A stretch of 50,289 nucleotides of DNA from Scatosoma sp045660265 (GCA_045660265.1 JAZRDM010000045.1:1-50289), one strand, 5' to 3'. Numbered from the stretch's first letter, positions 40,499-49,494 are shown. Program-made: numbers and translations. The notes: generated from the letters alone by a model not told the origin.

Positions 40499-40720
40499 AT
40501 GATTAACGAACCTGCAGTAGACGTTTTAATTAGAAAACTTGGTACGGAAGAAGAACCTATTAGCCGTTACGCGCTTTGCACCATTGCGGCAAAGAGAGCA
40601 CGTCAAATTATCGAAGCGGAGAGAAATCTCGGCGCGCAAGATAAAGCGGGCAAAGACAAAGAGCTTTTGTCTGCTTGTAAGGATATTGCAAGCGGCAAAG
40701 TTGTAGTTGCAAAAGACTAA
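40499..40720 (+). CDS. rpoZ: RNA polymerase omega subunit
   Basis: Small RNA polymerase assembly subunit. 73 residues from ATG 40499, after AAGGAG; a longer frame to 40454 overlaps gmk. Seen: EPISRYALCTIAAKRARQI, matching the conserved omega core (Y-L-V-...-KRAR), and ELLSACKDIASGKVVV. A terminator and repeat array 4 follow, separating it from priA. Confidence 0.95.
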   Translation: MINEPAVDVLIRKLGTEEEPISRYALCTIAAKRARQIIEAERNLGAQDKAGKDKELLSACKDIASGKVVVAKD

Positions 40721-40728
40721 AAAAATAT

Positions 40729-40755
40729 GCCCCGATATAAGCGGGGCTATTTTTT
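40729..40755 (+). terminator. Terminator after rpoZ
   Basis: GCCCCG (40729-40734) with CGGGGC (40742-40747), then T-run 40750-40755. Confidence 0.85.
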
Positions 40756-40757
40756 AT

Positions 40758-40965
40758 CTACACATTTTGCCTTGGTGGGAGAAATGTGTATATACTACGC
40801 AATACTTTGTCAAACTTGCGTTTTGATTTGGTTGTGTACGGCTAGTACGCTCCCTGCATCAAATTCGCGTTTTCCTTGTCTTGCTAGTATCTCCACATTT
40901 TAACGGTAGACGGGTAGCTTACGAACGAGCCAAATGTGTATACACTTCGTTGTTTTAACGGTAGC
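40758..40965 (+). repeat. Structured intergenic repeat array 4
   Basis: CACATTT (40761-40767) / AAATGTG (40782-40788) hairpin; then a nested hairpin with its own sequence: TTTGAT (40822-40827) / ATCAAA (40858-40863), with GCG/CGC outside, inner GTGTAC (40834-40839) / GTACGC (40845-40850); then CACATTT (40894-40900) / AAATGTG (40932-40938). A GTGTATACAC palindrome follows at 40935-40944. No terminal module. Confidence 0.85.
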
Positions 40966-41013
40966 CAATAAAAAGAAACTCGGCTAAAAAAATCTAAAAA
41001 AGGGGAAAATTGT

Positions 41014-43188
41014 ATGATTGCAGAAGTTATCGTAGACATTGCGTCCAGCGAAACGGATAGGATATTCGACTATCTTTGCGACGATTGTGTGCAGGCGGGC
41101 GACCGCGTGCTTGCCCCTTTTGGCCCTAAAATGCTGACGGGATTTGTAATGCGTTTAAAAGAAACAAGCGATTATCCGCTTGAAAAATTAAAAAAACTTC
41201 AACCTACTACAGATGGGTTGCCCGCATTGACAAAAGAAAGCTTGCGCTTGGCAGAAAAAATTACCGCTCGGTATAAAGTTCCCCAAGCATTGACGCTGCG
41301 TTTGTTTCTACCTTCTGAAATGCGCACGGGGCGCGTGAGAGAGCTGTACCGCAACTATGCCGAATTAACCTTGCCTTTCTCCGAAATGAAGCTGATAAAA
41401 TCGGCAAAAAATCAAATCGGGGCGGCGGAATATTTACAGCAAAACGGCAAAAGCGAATGCGCTTACGTCAACAATTTGTTCCCGGGCGGTATTTCCGCTT
41501 TAGAGAAAAAGGGGTACGTCAAAATTACCAAAGAACAAATCTTCCGCGATCCGTATAAGCAAGTAGATGGGGAAGAGCAATCGCGTGTTTTAACCGACGA
41601 TCAACAGCGCGCTGTCGATTTTATCAAGACGGACGGACACACGGCGCAACTCTTATTTGGGGTTACGGGCAGCGGAAAAACCGAAATCTATTTAACCTTA
41701 ATCGCGCAATGCTTAAAGGAAGGGAAAAGCTCTATTTTCCTTGTGCCAGAAATTTCGCTCACCCCGCAAATGCTTTCACAGCTTCGCGCAAGGTTTGGCA
41801 AAAACGCCGCCATTTTACACAGCGGACTTTCCGCTGGCGAGCGTTTTGACGAATGGTGGAGATTGCGCACGGGCGAAGCAAAAATCGCTATCGGGGCAAG
41901 AAGTGCTATCTTTGCGCCTGTTGAAAATTTGGGCGTTGTCATTATTGACGAAGAGCATGATTCTAGCTATGCCAGCGAAACGTCCCCCCGTTATAACACG
42001 GCGGAAATCGCTTTGCTTCGGGCGAAGCAAAACGGTTGCAAGTTGGTGCTGGGTAGCGCAACGCCGTCCGTAGAAACGTACAAAAAAGCGCAGGAAGGGG
42101 AAATCGGGCTGATTCGTTTAACCAAGCGTATCAATCAGCGTCCGCTCCCTGAAATTACGATAGCGGATATGCGCAGGGAAGTGCGCAGGGGGAACGTTTC
42201 GGCGTTTTCGTCGGCGCTCAAAGAAGAATTAGAAAAATGCTTACAAAACGGCAAACAAGCCATTTTGTTTTTAAATAGACGCGGATATTCACAAACGGTC
42301 ATTTGCAAAGAATGCGGTTACGTAGCTAAGTGTGAAGCGTGCGACGTATCGTTGACTTATCACCGCGACGAAGACAGATTAAAGTGCCACTATTGCGGTG
42401 CGCGTTACGAAACATTGCCTGCTTGTCCTGATTGCGGAAGCAGAAAACTCACGTATGCGGGGACGGGCACGCAGAGAATTGTAGCAGATTTACAAAAATT
42501 ATACCCTCAAACGCGTATTTTGCGTATGGATAACGATACGACGCGCGGAAAAGAAGGGCATTATAAAATTTTAAAGGCATTTGGCGAAAAACAAGCGGAT
42601 ATTTTGGTCGGAACCCAAATGATTGCCAAAGGCCACGATTTCCCGTCAGTTACTTTGGTAGGGATTTTGGACGCGGATATGAGTTTGCATTTCTCCGATT
42701 ACCGCAGCGGTGAGCGTACCTTCCAACTGATTACGCAGGTGGCGGGCAGAAGCGGAAGAGCGGGAGAAAGCGGTAAAGTTGTTTTGCAAACGTTCGATCC
42801 TGAAAACGAAGTGTTACGTTTTGCGGTTGCATACGATTATGAGGGGTTTTATAAAAACGAAATCTCGTTACGTGCAGCTATGATGTTCCCGCCCTTTTCT
42901 AAAATTGTGCGGGTGCTTGTAACGGGCGAAGACGAAAAAAAGGCGATTGAAACGTTAAAGACGGTGTATTTCGATTTAGAAAAGCTGTATTTGGAAAATA
43001 TGGATAAATTCTTGTTTTTCAACAAGATGCACGCGCCCATCAAGCGTATAGAAAATAAATTTCGTTATCAAGTACTGATGCGGTTGTCGGATACGTCCGT
43101 CCTGCCGCAAATTTACCAAATTTGTCAACAAGCAAGGGATAAAAACACGCTAGTCAGCGTGGAAGAAAATCCTTCAAATATGAGTTAA
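41014..43188 (+). CDS. priA: Primosomal replication restart helicase PriA
   Basis: SF2 helicase that reloads the replisome at stalled forks. Seen: N-terminal 3'-end-binding region (VIVDIASSETDRIFDYLC), Walker A GVTGSGKTEIY at about residue 215, Walker B IIDEEHDSSY, eight Cys in four pairs binding two zincs (CKEC, CEAC, CHYC, CPDC), and ILVGTQMIAKGHDFP, QVAGRSGRAG. 724 residues, normal. AAAGGGG precedes ATG 41014. No promoter is evident between the repeat array and the start. Confidence 0.98.
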   Translation: MIAEVIVDIASSETDRIFDYLCDDCVQAGDRVLAPFGPKMLTGFVMRLKETSDYPLEKLKKLQPTTDGLPALTKESLRLAEKITARYKVPQALTLRLFLPSEMRTGRVRELYRNYAELTLPFSEMKLIKSAKNQIGAAEYLQQNGKSECAYVNNLFPGGISALEKKGYVKITKEQIFRDPYKQVDGEEQSRVLTDDQQRAVDFIKTDGHTAQLLFGVTGSGKTEIYLTLIAQCLKEGKSSIFLVPEISLTPQMLSQLRARFGKNAAILHSGLSAGERFDEWWRLRTGEAKIAIGARSAIFAPVENLGVVIIDEEHDSSYASETSPRYNTAEIALLRAKQNGCKLVLGSATPSVETYKKAQEGEIGLIRLTKRINQRPLPEITIADMRREVRRGNVSAFSSALKEELEKCLQNGKQAILFLNRRGYSQTVICKECGYVAKCEACDVSLTYHRDEDRLKCHYCGARYETLPACPDCGSRKLTYAGTGTQRIVADLQKLYPQTRILRMDNDTTRGKEGHYKILKAFGEKQADILVGTQMIAKGHDFPSVTLVGILDADMSLHFSDYRSGERTFQLITQVAGRSGRAGESGKVVLQTFDPENEVLRFAVAYDYEGFYKNEISLRAAMMFPPFSKIVRVLVTGEDEKKAIETLKTVYFDLEKLYLENMDKFLFFNKMHAPIKRIENKFRYQVLMRLSDTSVLPQIYQICQQARDKNTLVSVEENPSNMS

Positions 43189-43205
43189 AAAAGGAGAAAA
43201 TAACA

Positions 43206-43658
43206 ATGGCAATTCGTAACGTAGTGCAAGTAGGCGACGAAGTATTAAGACAAAAATGCGCGCCTGTAGAAAATTTTGATGAAAAGCTGTGGCTGCTTTT
43301 AGATGATATGAAAGATACCGTAAAAAGCGAACAAGGCGCAGGCCTTGCGGCTCCACAAGTGGGGATTTTACGCCGTGTGGCAGTCGTGGACGTAGAAGAA
43401 GGGTATTTTGAATTTATCAACCCCGTTATCATCCAACAAAAAGGCGAACAATGCGGCTGGGAAGGATGTCTTTCTGTGCGCGGAAAAAGCGGGATTGTTT
43501 CTCGTCCGCAAAAGGTAAAAGTTTCCTATTTCGATAGAAACGGCGAAAAGCATCTCTTACAAGCAAAAGGCTTTTTTGCAAAAGCTGTTTGCCATGAATT
43601 AGATCATCTCGACGGCGTTTTATATATCGATAAAGCCATTCAAATAGAAAAGGAGTAA
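43206..43658 (+). CDS. def: Peptide deformylase
   Basis: Removes the formyl group from new proteins. Seen: motif I GAGLAAPQVGI, motif II EGCLSV (metal Cys) and motif III CHELDHLDG (HExxH-type). 150 residues. AAAAAGGAG precedes ATG 43206. It stands between priA and fmt as usual. Confidence 0.98.
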   Translation: MAIRNVVQVGDEVLRQKCAPVENFDEKLWLLLDDMKDTVKSEQGAGLAAPQVGILRRVAVVDVEEGYFEFINPVIIQQKGEQCGWEGCLSVRGKSGIVSRPQKVKVSYFDRNGEKHLLQAKGFFAKAVCHELDHLDGVLYIDKAIQIEKE

Positions 43659-43664
43659 GCGTTT

Positions 43665-44603
43665 ATGAAAATCTTGTTTGCAGGGACGCCTGAATTTGCG
43701 CTTGCGCCCTTACAAAGCTTGATAGAAAATGGGTTTGACGTGGTGGGGGTACTCACGCAGACGGACAAACCGCAGGGCAGAAAGGGCATTTTAACGCCGC
43801 CGCCCGTAAAAACATTGGCGGAGAAATTAGGTGTGCCTGTCATTCAGCCCGAAAAGGCGAAATTTGCTGTGGAAGAAATTAAAGCGTTTGGCGCGGAGCT
43901 TATGGTAACCTGCGCGTACGGTCAAATTTTAACGCAGGAAATTTTAGATATTTTCCCGAAAGGCGTGTGGAATATTCACGCGGGATTGTTGCCCAAATAT
44001 CGCGGCGCGTCTCCCATTCAAAGCAGTATTTTAGCAGGGGAAACGCAAACGGGCGTATCCGTTATGAAAACGGAATTAGGGTTAGACTGCGGAGATATTT
44101 TAGCTGTAAAAACCACGGAAATTACACCGACGGAAACATACGGCGAGCTTTCGGATAGATTGTCCGTTTTAGGCGCAGAGCTGATTGTAGACGCCTTAAA
44201 CTCCCTTAAAAGCGGAGAATACGTTTTAACGCCGCAAGGGGAAGACGACGTGAACGTCGTGCGGAAAATCGGCAAAGAACACGCGCAAATCGATTTTAAT
44301 AAATCGGCGAAAGAAATCGTTGATTTAATCCGCGGAATGAATCCTGCGCCTATTGCATATACAGCGGCAGACGGGGTGAAAATTAACGTGTATTTGGCGG
44401 AAAAGGAGGAAGTTCCTCAAGGGAGCGAGTGCGCGCAAAACGGCGAAGTATTGACGGATACCTTTAAACAAGGATTTGTTGTAAAGTGCGGTGATGGCGC
44501 GGTAAAATTGCTTGAAGTGCAAGCCGCAGGCGGTAAGCGCATGAAGGGCGGGGATTTTGTCAACGGCAGAAAGGTGCAAAAAGGACAGGTGCTCTCATGT
44601 TAA
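43665..44603 (+). CDS. fmt: Methionyl-tRNA formyltransferase
   Basis: Formylates initiator Met-tRNA. Seen: N-terminal ILFAGTPEFALAPLQSL, VGVLTQTDKPQGRKGILTPPPVK, the active-site segment WNIHAGLLPKYRGASPIQ and the catalytic Asp region MKTELGLDCGDIL; then a C-terminal domain with RGMNPAPIAYT. 312 residues. It starts 6 bases after def; its last 7 bases overlap rsmB. Confidence 0.98.
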   Translation: MKILFAGTPEFALAPLQSLIENGFDVVGVLTQTDKPQGRKGILTPPPVKTLAEKLGVPVIQPEKAKFAVEEIKAFGAELMVTCAYGQILTQEILDIFPKGVWNIHAGLLPKYRGASPIQSSILAGETQTGVSVMKTELGLDCGDILAVKTTEITPTETYGELSDRLSVLGAELIVDALNSLKSGEYVLTPQGEDDVNVVRKIGKEHAQIDFNKSAKEIVDLIRGMNPAPIAYTAADGVKINVYLAEKEEVPQGSECAQNGEVLTDTFKQGFVVKCGDGAVKLLEVQAAGGKRMKGGDFVNGRKVQKGQVLSC

Positions 44604-45871
44604 GCAATCCCGTTTACGATCCCTTTCAAATTTTAACCAAGGTTTATTCGGACGGTGCTTTTTTAAAACAGGCCATTGCCGATACGTATATTGAAGAGCA
44701 GTACCGCGCTCGAACGGTAAAAATCGTGTACGGGGTACTTGAAAACGATTTATATTTAGATTTTTGCATCAAGCATTACGCGCCTAAAGCGCCTAAATTG
44801 GCGGTGCGGACGATTTTAAAAATCTCGCTGTATATGCTCTTGTTTTTAGGGAAGCAAAAATATATGGTAACCGATTGCGCCGTAACCCTTTGTAAAAAGC
44901 TGGGGAAATCGGGGGTAAGCGGGTTTGTCAACGCGTTTTTGCGTCGCTTTGATAAAGAGGAAGTGGACGCGGCTTTGCCTAAAGGGGATGCAGGGGATAG
45001 CGTGCGCTATTCGTATCCCTTATTCGCCTATCAAATGCTGAAAAAAGAGTACGGGGCAAGGGCGGCGGAGATTGCAACGGCAAAAAGCGGCGGTGTGTCG
45101 GTACGTTTTGTAAAAAATGCGGAAAAATATTTAGAAAAACCGCACACGCAAACGCCGTTTGCGAATAATTACCTTTTTGAGAGTTTTGTCCGCGACGACG
45201 GCTATGACGAAGGAGAATATACCTTTCAATCGGTGGGAAGTATTGCCATTTGTAATTGCGTTGCGCCTTGTGAAAACTTGTTGGACGCATGCGCCGCGCC
45301 GGGCGGGAAATCGGTGTTGCTGGCGGAAAAATGCAAGCAGGTTACTTCCTTTGAATTGCATCCGCACCGCGTAGCGCTCATTGCCGATTATAAAAAGCGT
45401 ATGGGTGTGGAAAACGTAACCGAAATGCAAAAGGATAGTGCGGTATTCGACGCGCAATTTGAAGAAAAATTCGATAGCGTGCTTTGCGACGCGCCTTGTT
45501 CGGGGTATGGTACGGTAACGGAAAACCCCGATATTAAGCTGTTTAGAACGAAAGAGAGCTTTAACGAATTGAATAAATCGCAGCTTGCCATTTTATCCAC
45601 CGTAAGCAGATACGTGAAAAAGGGCGGGGCGTTGTATTATTCGACCTGTTCGTTGTTCGAGAGAGAAAACGACGGGATTATCGAGAAGTTTTTAAAAGAA
45701 CACCCTGAGTATACGGTAGGAGAAATAAACAGCCCGTTGGCGCATGACAAGAAAAAGTTTGGTTTACAGTTTTTACCTGATAAGGCGTTTGGGGCTGGGT
45801 TTTACGTGGCTTGTTTGAAGAAGAAAGCGGATGGTATTGTTCAGGCGGAAAATTGGACGGAGAAAGACTGA
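44597..45871 (+). CDS. rsmB: 16S rRNA (cytosine967-C5)-methyltransferase
   Basis: Seen: N-terminal NusB-like helical domain (AIADTYIEEQYRARTVKIVYGVL), SAM-binding LLDACAAPGGKSVLLAEK, catalytic Cys regions LCDAPCSGYGTVTENPDIK and YYSTCSLFERENDGII. 424 residues. The 7-base overlap with fmt suggests translational coupling. Confidence 0.96.
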   Translation: MLSNPVYDPFQILTKVYSDGAFLKQAIADTYIEEQYRARTVKIVYGVLENDLYLDFCIKHYAPKAPKLAVRTILKISLYMLLFLGKQKYMVTDCAVTLCKKLGKSGVSGFVNAFLRRFDKEEVDAALPKGDAGDSVRYSYPLFAYQMLKKEYGARAAEIATAKSGGVSVRFVKNAEKYLEKPHTQTPFANNYLFESFVRDDGYDEGEYTFQSVGSIAICNCVAPCENLLDACAAPGGKSVLLAEKCKQVTSFELHPHRVALIADYKKRMGVENVTEMQKDSAVFDAQFEEKFDSVLCDAPCSGYGTVTENPDIKLFRTKESFNELNKSQLAILSTVSRYVKKGGALYYSTCSLFERENDGIIEKFLKEHPEYTVGEINSPLAHDKKKFGLQFLPDKAFGAGFYVACLKKKADGIVQAENWTEKD

Positions 45872-45942
45872 CGACGGAACAAATGATTATTTTATTGAGA
45901 GAAGGAAACTTGTACGACAGTAAATTTATCCGAAAGGATTAA
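45853..45942 (+). CDS. Possible 29-residue coupling peptide between rsmB and rlmN
   Basis: TTG at 45853 (or ATG at 45883 for a 19-residue form) gives a frame ending TAA 45940-45942, with MIILLREGNLYDSKFIRKD as its C-terminal part. The stop overlaps the region with AAAGGA (45933-45938), which serves rlmN. It may be a small coupled gene, a gene remnant or chance. Confidence 0.3.
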   Translation: MDGERLTTEQMIILLREGNLYDSKFIRKD

Positions 45943-45952
45943 ATAGTAATTT

Positions 45953-47020
45953 ATGAAAAAAATTTTACAAGATTTAAATTACAATCAAATAGAAGAGCTG
46001 GTATTATCGCTTGGCGAGAAAAAGTTCCGCGCAAAACAGCTGTATGAAGGATTGACGCAAGGGAAAAGCATTGAAAACATTTCTTCTCTTTCCAAAGCGT
46101 TTAAAGAAAAGCTGCTGGAAGAATACGAAAATCAGCCCGTTACCGTTAAAGAAAAATTCCTTTCCGCAGACGGTACGGAAAAATATCTTTTTGAGTTTGC
46201 CGACGGGCATCTTGTCGAAGGGGTATTGATGAAATACAAATACGGCTATACGCAATGTATTTCCACGCAGGTGGGGTGTCGTATGGGCTGTAAATTTTGC
46301 GCGTCCACGTTAAACGGGCTTATCCGTAATTTAACGGCAGGGGAAATTTTATCCCAAATTTTACTTGTCAACGCTTTGCATAAAGACGAAATGGCGGGGC
46401 AAGGAAAAGAAGCGCGTGCGGTTACTAACGTCGTGTTGATGGGCAGCGGTGAGCCGCTGGATAACTATGACGAAGTAGTAAAATTTTTGCAAAACGTAAC
46501 GGCGGCAGACGGGTTAAATATCAGTGCGAGAAATATCTCGCTGTCCACTTGCGGTCTTGTGCCTAAAATGTACAAGCTGGCGGAAGAGGGGTTGCCTATC
46601 AATTTAACCGTATCTTTGCATGCGACGGACGACGAGGCAAGGGCGCGTACAATGCCCGTTGCTAAGGCGTATAAAATTTCTGAAATTTTAAAGGCATGCG
46701 AGTATTATTTTAAAAAGACAGGGCGTCGGTATTATTTCGAATATACGCTGATTGACGGCGAAAATTGCGACGAAGAACACGCGCGGGCGTTGATTGAATT
46801 GCTGAAAGGAAAGCCCTGCCACGTCAATTTAATCCGCTTAAACGAAGTGAAAGAGCGTAGTTTGAAATCGACGAGCGATAAGCAGGCGTATCGTTTTTTA
46901 GGTATGTTAGAAAAGGGCGGTTTGTCGGCGACGCTGCGTAGGCAAATCGGCTCGGATATCGGCGGCGCGTGCGGTCAGCTGCGCGCAAAATATATGGACG
47001 AAAACAAGGAGAGCAAGTGA
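45953..47020 (+). CDS. rlmN: Dual-specificity 23S rRNA/tRNA m2A methyltransferase RlmN
   Basis: Radical SAM enzyme methylating A2503 of 23S rRNA and A37 of some tRNAs. Seen: the iron-sulfur motif CRMGCKFC (Cys109, 113, 116), VVLMGSGEPLDNYD, ISARNISLSTCGLVPKM, LTVSLHATDDEARA and the C-terminal catalytic Cys segment IGSDIGGACGQL. 355 residues. The next gene starts 2 bases after its stop. Confidence 0.98.
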   Translation: MKKILQDLNYNQIEELVLSLGEKKFRAKQLYEGLTQGKSIENISSLSKAFKEKLLEEYENQPVTVKEKFLSADGTEKYLFEFADGHLVEGVLMKYKYGYTQCISTQVGCRMGCKFCASTLNGLIRNLTAGEILSQILLVNALHKDEMAGQGKEARAVTNVVLMGSGEPLDNYDEVVKFLQNVTAADGLNISARNISLSTCGLVPKMYKLAEEGLPINLTVSLHATDDEARARTMPVAKAYKISEILKACEYYFKKTGRRYYFEYTLIDGENCDEEHARALIELLKGKPCHVNLIRLNEVKERSLKSTSDKQAYRFLGMLEKGGLSATLRRQIGSDIGGACGQLRAKYMDENKESK

Positions 47021-47022
47021 AA

Positions 47023-47676
47023 ATGAAAAGCGTAAAAATTGCCCCGTCTATTTTATCGGCGGATTTTTCAAAGATGGGCGAAGAAGTTGCGGCGTTGGAA
47101 AAAGCGGGCGCGGATATAATTCATTGCGACGTGATGGACGGCGTATTTGTCAATAATATCACGTTTGGGATTAAAATGGTGGAAGATATCCGTAAAACGA
47201 CAAGCTTGCCCTTAGATTGCCATTTGATGATTGTACAGCCCGAAAAATACGTAGAACGCTTTGCGAAGGCAGGTGCGGATATTATTACCGTACATTATGA
47301 AGCTTGCAAAGAAAATTTGGCGGAAGTATTGAGCCTTATCAAATCGACGGGCGTGAAATGCGGTGCGGTAATCAATCCCGATACGCCTGTAGAAAAGATA
47401 AAAGACGTTATTCCGCTTTGCGATATGGTGCTTGTGATGAGCGTTTTCCCCGGGTTTAGCGGTCAAAAATTTATTCCCGAAGTGCTTGAAAAGGTGCGTC
47501 AAGTAAAAGAAATTGTAGACGAATGCGGGAAGGAGATTGATATTCAAATCGACGGCGGCGTAACGGAAGAAAACGTTGCAGATATTAAGGCGGCAGGGGC
47601 AAACGTGATTGTCGCAGGCAACACCGTATTTAAGGCGGCGGACAAGGCGAAAGTAATTGCAAATTTAAAAGCATGA
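47023..47676 (+). CDS. rpe: Ribulose-phosphate 3-epimerase
   Basis: Interconverts ribulose-5-phosphate and xylulose-5-phosphate. Seen: IAPSILSADFSKMGEE, ADIIHCDVMDGVFVNNITFG, LDCHLMIVQPEKYV, VLVMSVFPGFSGQKFIPEV and IDGGVTEENV, which together give the metal and phosphate sites. 217 residues from ATG 47023 after AAGGAG; a longer frame overlaps rlmN. In Bacillus prpC, prkC and rsgA lie between rlmN and rpe; they are missing here. Confidence 0.98.
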   Translation: MKSVKIAPSILSADFSKMGEEVAALEKAGADIIHCDVMDGVFVNNITFGIKMVEDIRKTTSLPLDCHLMIVQPEKYVERFAKAGADIITVHYEACKENLAEVLSLIKSTGVKCGAVINPDTPVEKIKDVIPLCDMVLVMSVFPGFSGQKFIPEVLEKVRQVKEIVDECGKEIDIQIDGGVTEENVADIKAAGANVIVAGNTVFKAADKAKVIANLKA

Positions 47677-48284
47677 AAGGGATTATTTTATTAAACGGCG
47701 AGCCGTTTTTAAAAAATATTGACCAGACGGATAGCTACGTAGTGTGTGCGGACGGCGGCTATAACTGGGCAAAGAGTAAGATGAAAATTGACGAAACGGT
47801 GGGGGATATGGATTCTGTTTTAGGGGAGATTGATCCCGCACCGAGCGTTGTATATCCCAAAGAAAAAGACCAAACGGACGGCGAACTCGCTTTAGAAAGA
47901 ATGCTTGTTTTGCATGCGGAAGGGAAGATAGACCGCGTGGAAATTTACGGCGGCGACGGGAAAAGGGAAGATCATTTTTTAGGGAATTTGCATTTGTTGT
48001 ACCGCTTTGCAAAGGCGGAGTTACCGTGTACAATGTATACCAACCACAGCAGGCTAATTGCTTTTGAAAAAGGGGTAACGCTGACGGGCATGAAAGGGGA
48101 AACGATTTCCTTATTACCGTTGGGAAGTGCGGTGGAGATACAAAAAACGACGGGCTTGAAATATGGCGCGGATAATTTGATATTAGCGTATGGAAGCAGT
48201 CGCGGAATCTCCAACATTGCGATAGACGAAAGTGTAGAAATTACTTTAAAAAAGGGCGTTTTGCTCTGTATTGTAAATGAATAA
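47673..48284 (+). CDS. thiN: Thiamine pyrophosphokinase
   Basis: Makes thiamine diphosphate from thiamine and ATP. Seen: VVCADGGYNWAKSK, ETVGDMDSVLGE, YPKEKDQTDGELALERM, IYGGDGKREDHFLGNLHLL and SRGISNIAIDESVEITL. 203 residues. Its ATG overlaps the rpe stop (ATGA). It ends the housekeeping run, with a terminator after. Confidence 0.96.
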   Translation: MKGIILLNGEPFLKNIDQTDSYVVCADGGYNWAKSKMKIDETVGDMDSVLGEIDPAPSVVYPKEKDQTDGELALERMLVLHAEGKIDRVEIYGGDGKREDHFLGNLHLLYRFAKAELPCTMYTNHSRLIAFEKGVTLTGMKGETISLLPLGSAVEIQKTTGLKYGADNLILAYGSSRGISNIAIDESVEITLKKGVLLCIVNE

Positions 48285-48290
48285 AAGAAA

Positions 48291-48321
48291 AACACCCCCA
48301 GCCTTTAGGTAGGGGGTGTTT
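48291..48321. terminator. Terminator between thiN and the HAD-kinase fusion
   Basis: AACACCCCC (48291-48299) / GGGGGTGTT (48312-48320), followed by TTTTG; on the other strand the stem is followed by TTTTTCTTTT, so it may be bidirectional. Confidence 0.9.
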
Positions 48322-48337
48322 TGTGTGAATAGTAATG

Positions 48338-49447
48338 TTACAATTCCAAAATATTTTTAATTTGCGCGACGGCGTCGTCGTAGGTGTCAAATTTGACGAT
48401 ATAGTCGCAAAGGTCGGCGTTTTTCTTTTCGTATTCCGTGGACATAATGCGATTTACCTTGTCTTCAATCGAGCAGTTTTTGCGTAAAATTGCGGTAAGC
48501 AAGGCTTTTTTTGCGCGGCTGATATAAATGGTCGTTACGTTGTCAAAATGCGTTTTTAAGGACATTGCGCCGCAAATATCCATCGTTGTTAATACGTGCT
48601 TGCCCTTTTGTAAAATTTCTTCTAAATCGGATTTACAAGATCCGTACCCGTGCCCTGCGTACATAGTCGATTGAAAGAGCTCGCCCGTTTCGCACATTTC
48701 TCGGAAGGTTTCGATAGGCACGTAATTATACCAGTCGTTTTCTTCTAGAGCCGTGGGGTCTTCCGTGGTATAGCTGATAGGATTTTCGAAACAATCAAAT
48801 TCCTTTAACAAACGTTTTGCGATTTTCGATTTACCGCACCCGGACGCACCGACAAGCACGAAAATACTGGGCTTGCTAAGGTCGGGTTTTCCGTCTTTTG
48901 AATAGCTTTTTGCGATAATTTCGACAATTTTCAAAAATTCATCATACGTGTTGACGGCAAGCATACCCGTCGCTTCTTGGTTCCAAGGCCTGCGCATCAA
49001 AATAGGGTATTGCGCGTTAGAATGTAAGACGTTATGCATTGCATCGTCGAATAAAATATCCGTGCTGATTTTATCCTTGCTTGCGCCCATATAAATATGG
49101 TCGGTGGGGATTTGCGGGAATTCTTGCTTAATACGTTTGGCGCGTATGCCCATAAATTCAGGCGGTACTGCCGTAGAAACGTATACTTCTGCCATTTGCG
49201 AAAGCTTATCCACAAACTCTTTTGCGCCTTCGATAACGGGCATGGTTTCATAAAATTCGGGCTGGGAGAAGAATTCGTGTATAACGTCTACACGCGTGCC
49301 AAGTTTTCCCCAACCGCTTGCTTCGTAAATAGAAAGCGGGGGTGTATAGTTGTATTTTTTATTTGCCAGCTCGATAGCGTAGGCTGTGCAGTCCATCAAT
49401 AAATCATCTACGTCTAATGCGACGGATAAGCGATAGTTTCTATTCAT
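48338..49447 (-). CDS. HAD-type nucleotidase fused to a guanylate-kinase-like domain
   Basis: 369 residues. N-terminal half (1-185): HAD phosphatase of the 5'(3')-deoxyribonucleotidase (NT5C) type, with LDVDDLLMDC (Asp12, Asp14), VYVSTAVPPE and SKDKISTDILFDDAMHN. C-terminal half (about 190-369): P-loop LVGASGCGKSKIAKRLL at about residue 199, ISYTTEDPT, ELFQSTMYAGHGYGSCKSDLEEIL and LTTMDICGAMSLKTHF, paralleling guanylate kinase (TTR, YGT, DVxGA). The usual RxPRxGE is not kept, so the kinase substrate may differ. The start at 49447 follows AAGAGGAAAATT. Own promoter at 49528. Confidence 0.85.
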   Translation of the reverse strand: MNRNYRLSVALDVDDLLMDCTAYAIELANKKYNYTPPLSIYEASGWGKLGTRVDVIHEFFSQPEFYETMPVIEGAKEFVDKLSQMAEVYVSTAVPPEFMGIRAKRIKQEFPQIPTDHIYMGASKDKISTDILFDDAMHNVLHSNAQYPILMRRPWNQEATGMLAVNTYDEFLKIVEIIAKSYSKDGKPDLSKPSIFVLVGASGCGKSKIAKRLLKEFDCFENPISYTTEDPTALEENDWYNYVPIETFREMCETGELFQSTMYAGHGYGSCKSDLEEILQKGKHVLTTMDICGAMSLKTHFDNVTTIYISRAKKALLTAILRKNCSIEDKVNRIMSTEYEKKNADLCDYIVKFDTYDDAVAQIKNILEL

Positions 49448-49494
49448 AATTTTCCTCTTATATATAATATATGGTATTTTTTATTTGTTAATCG

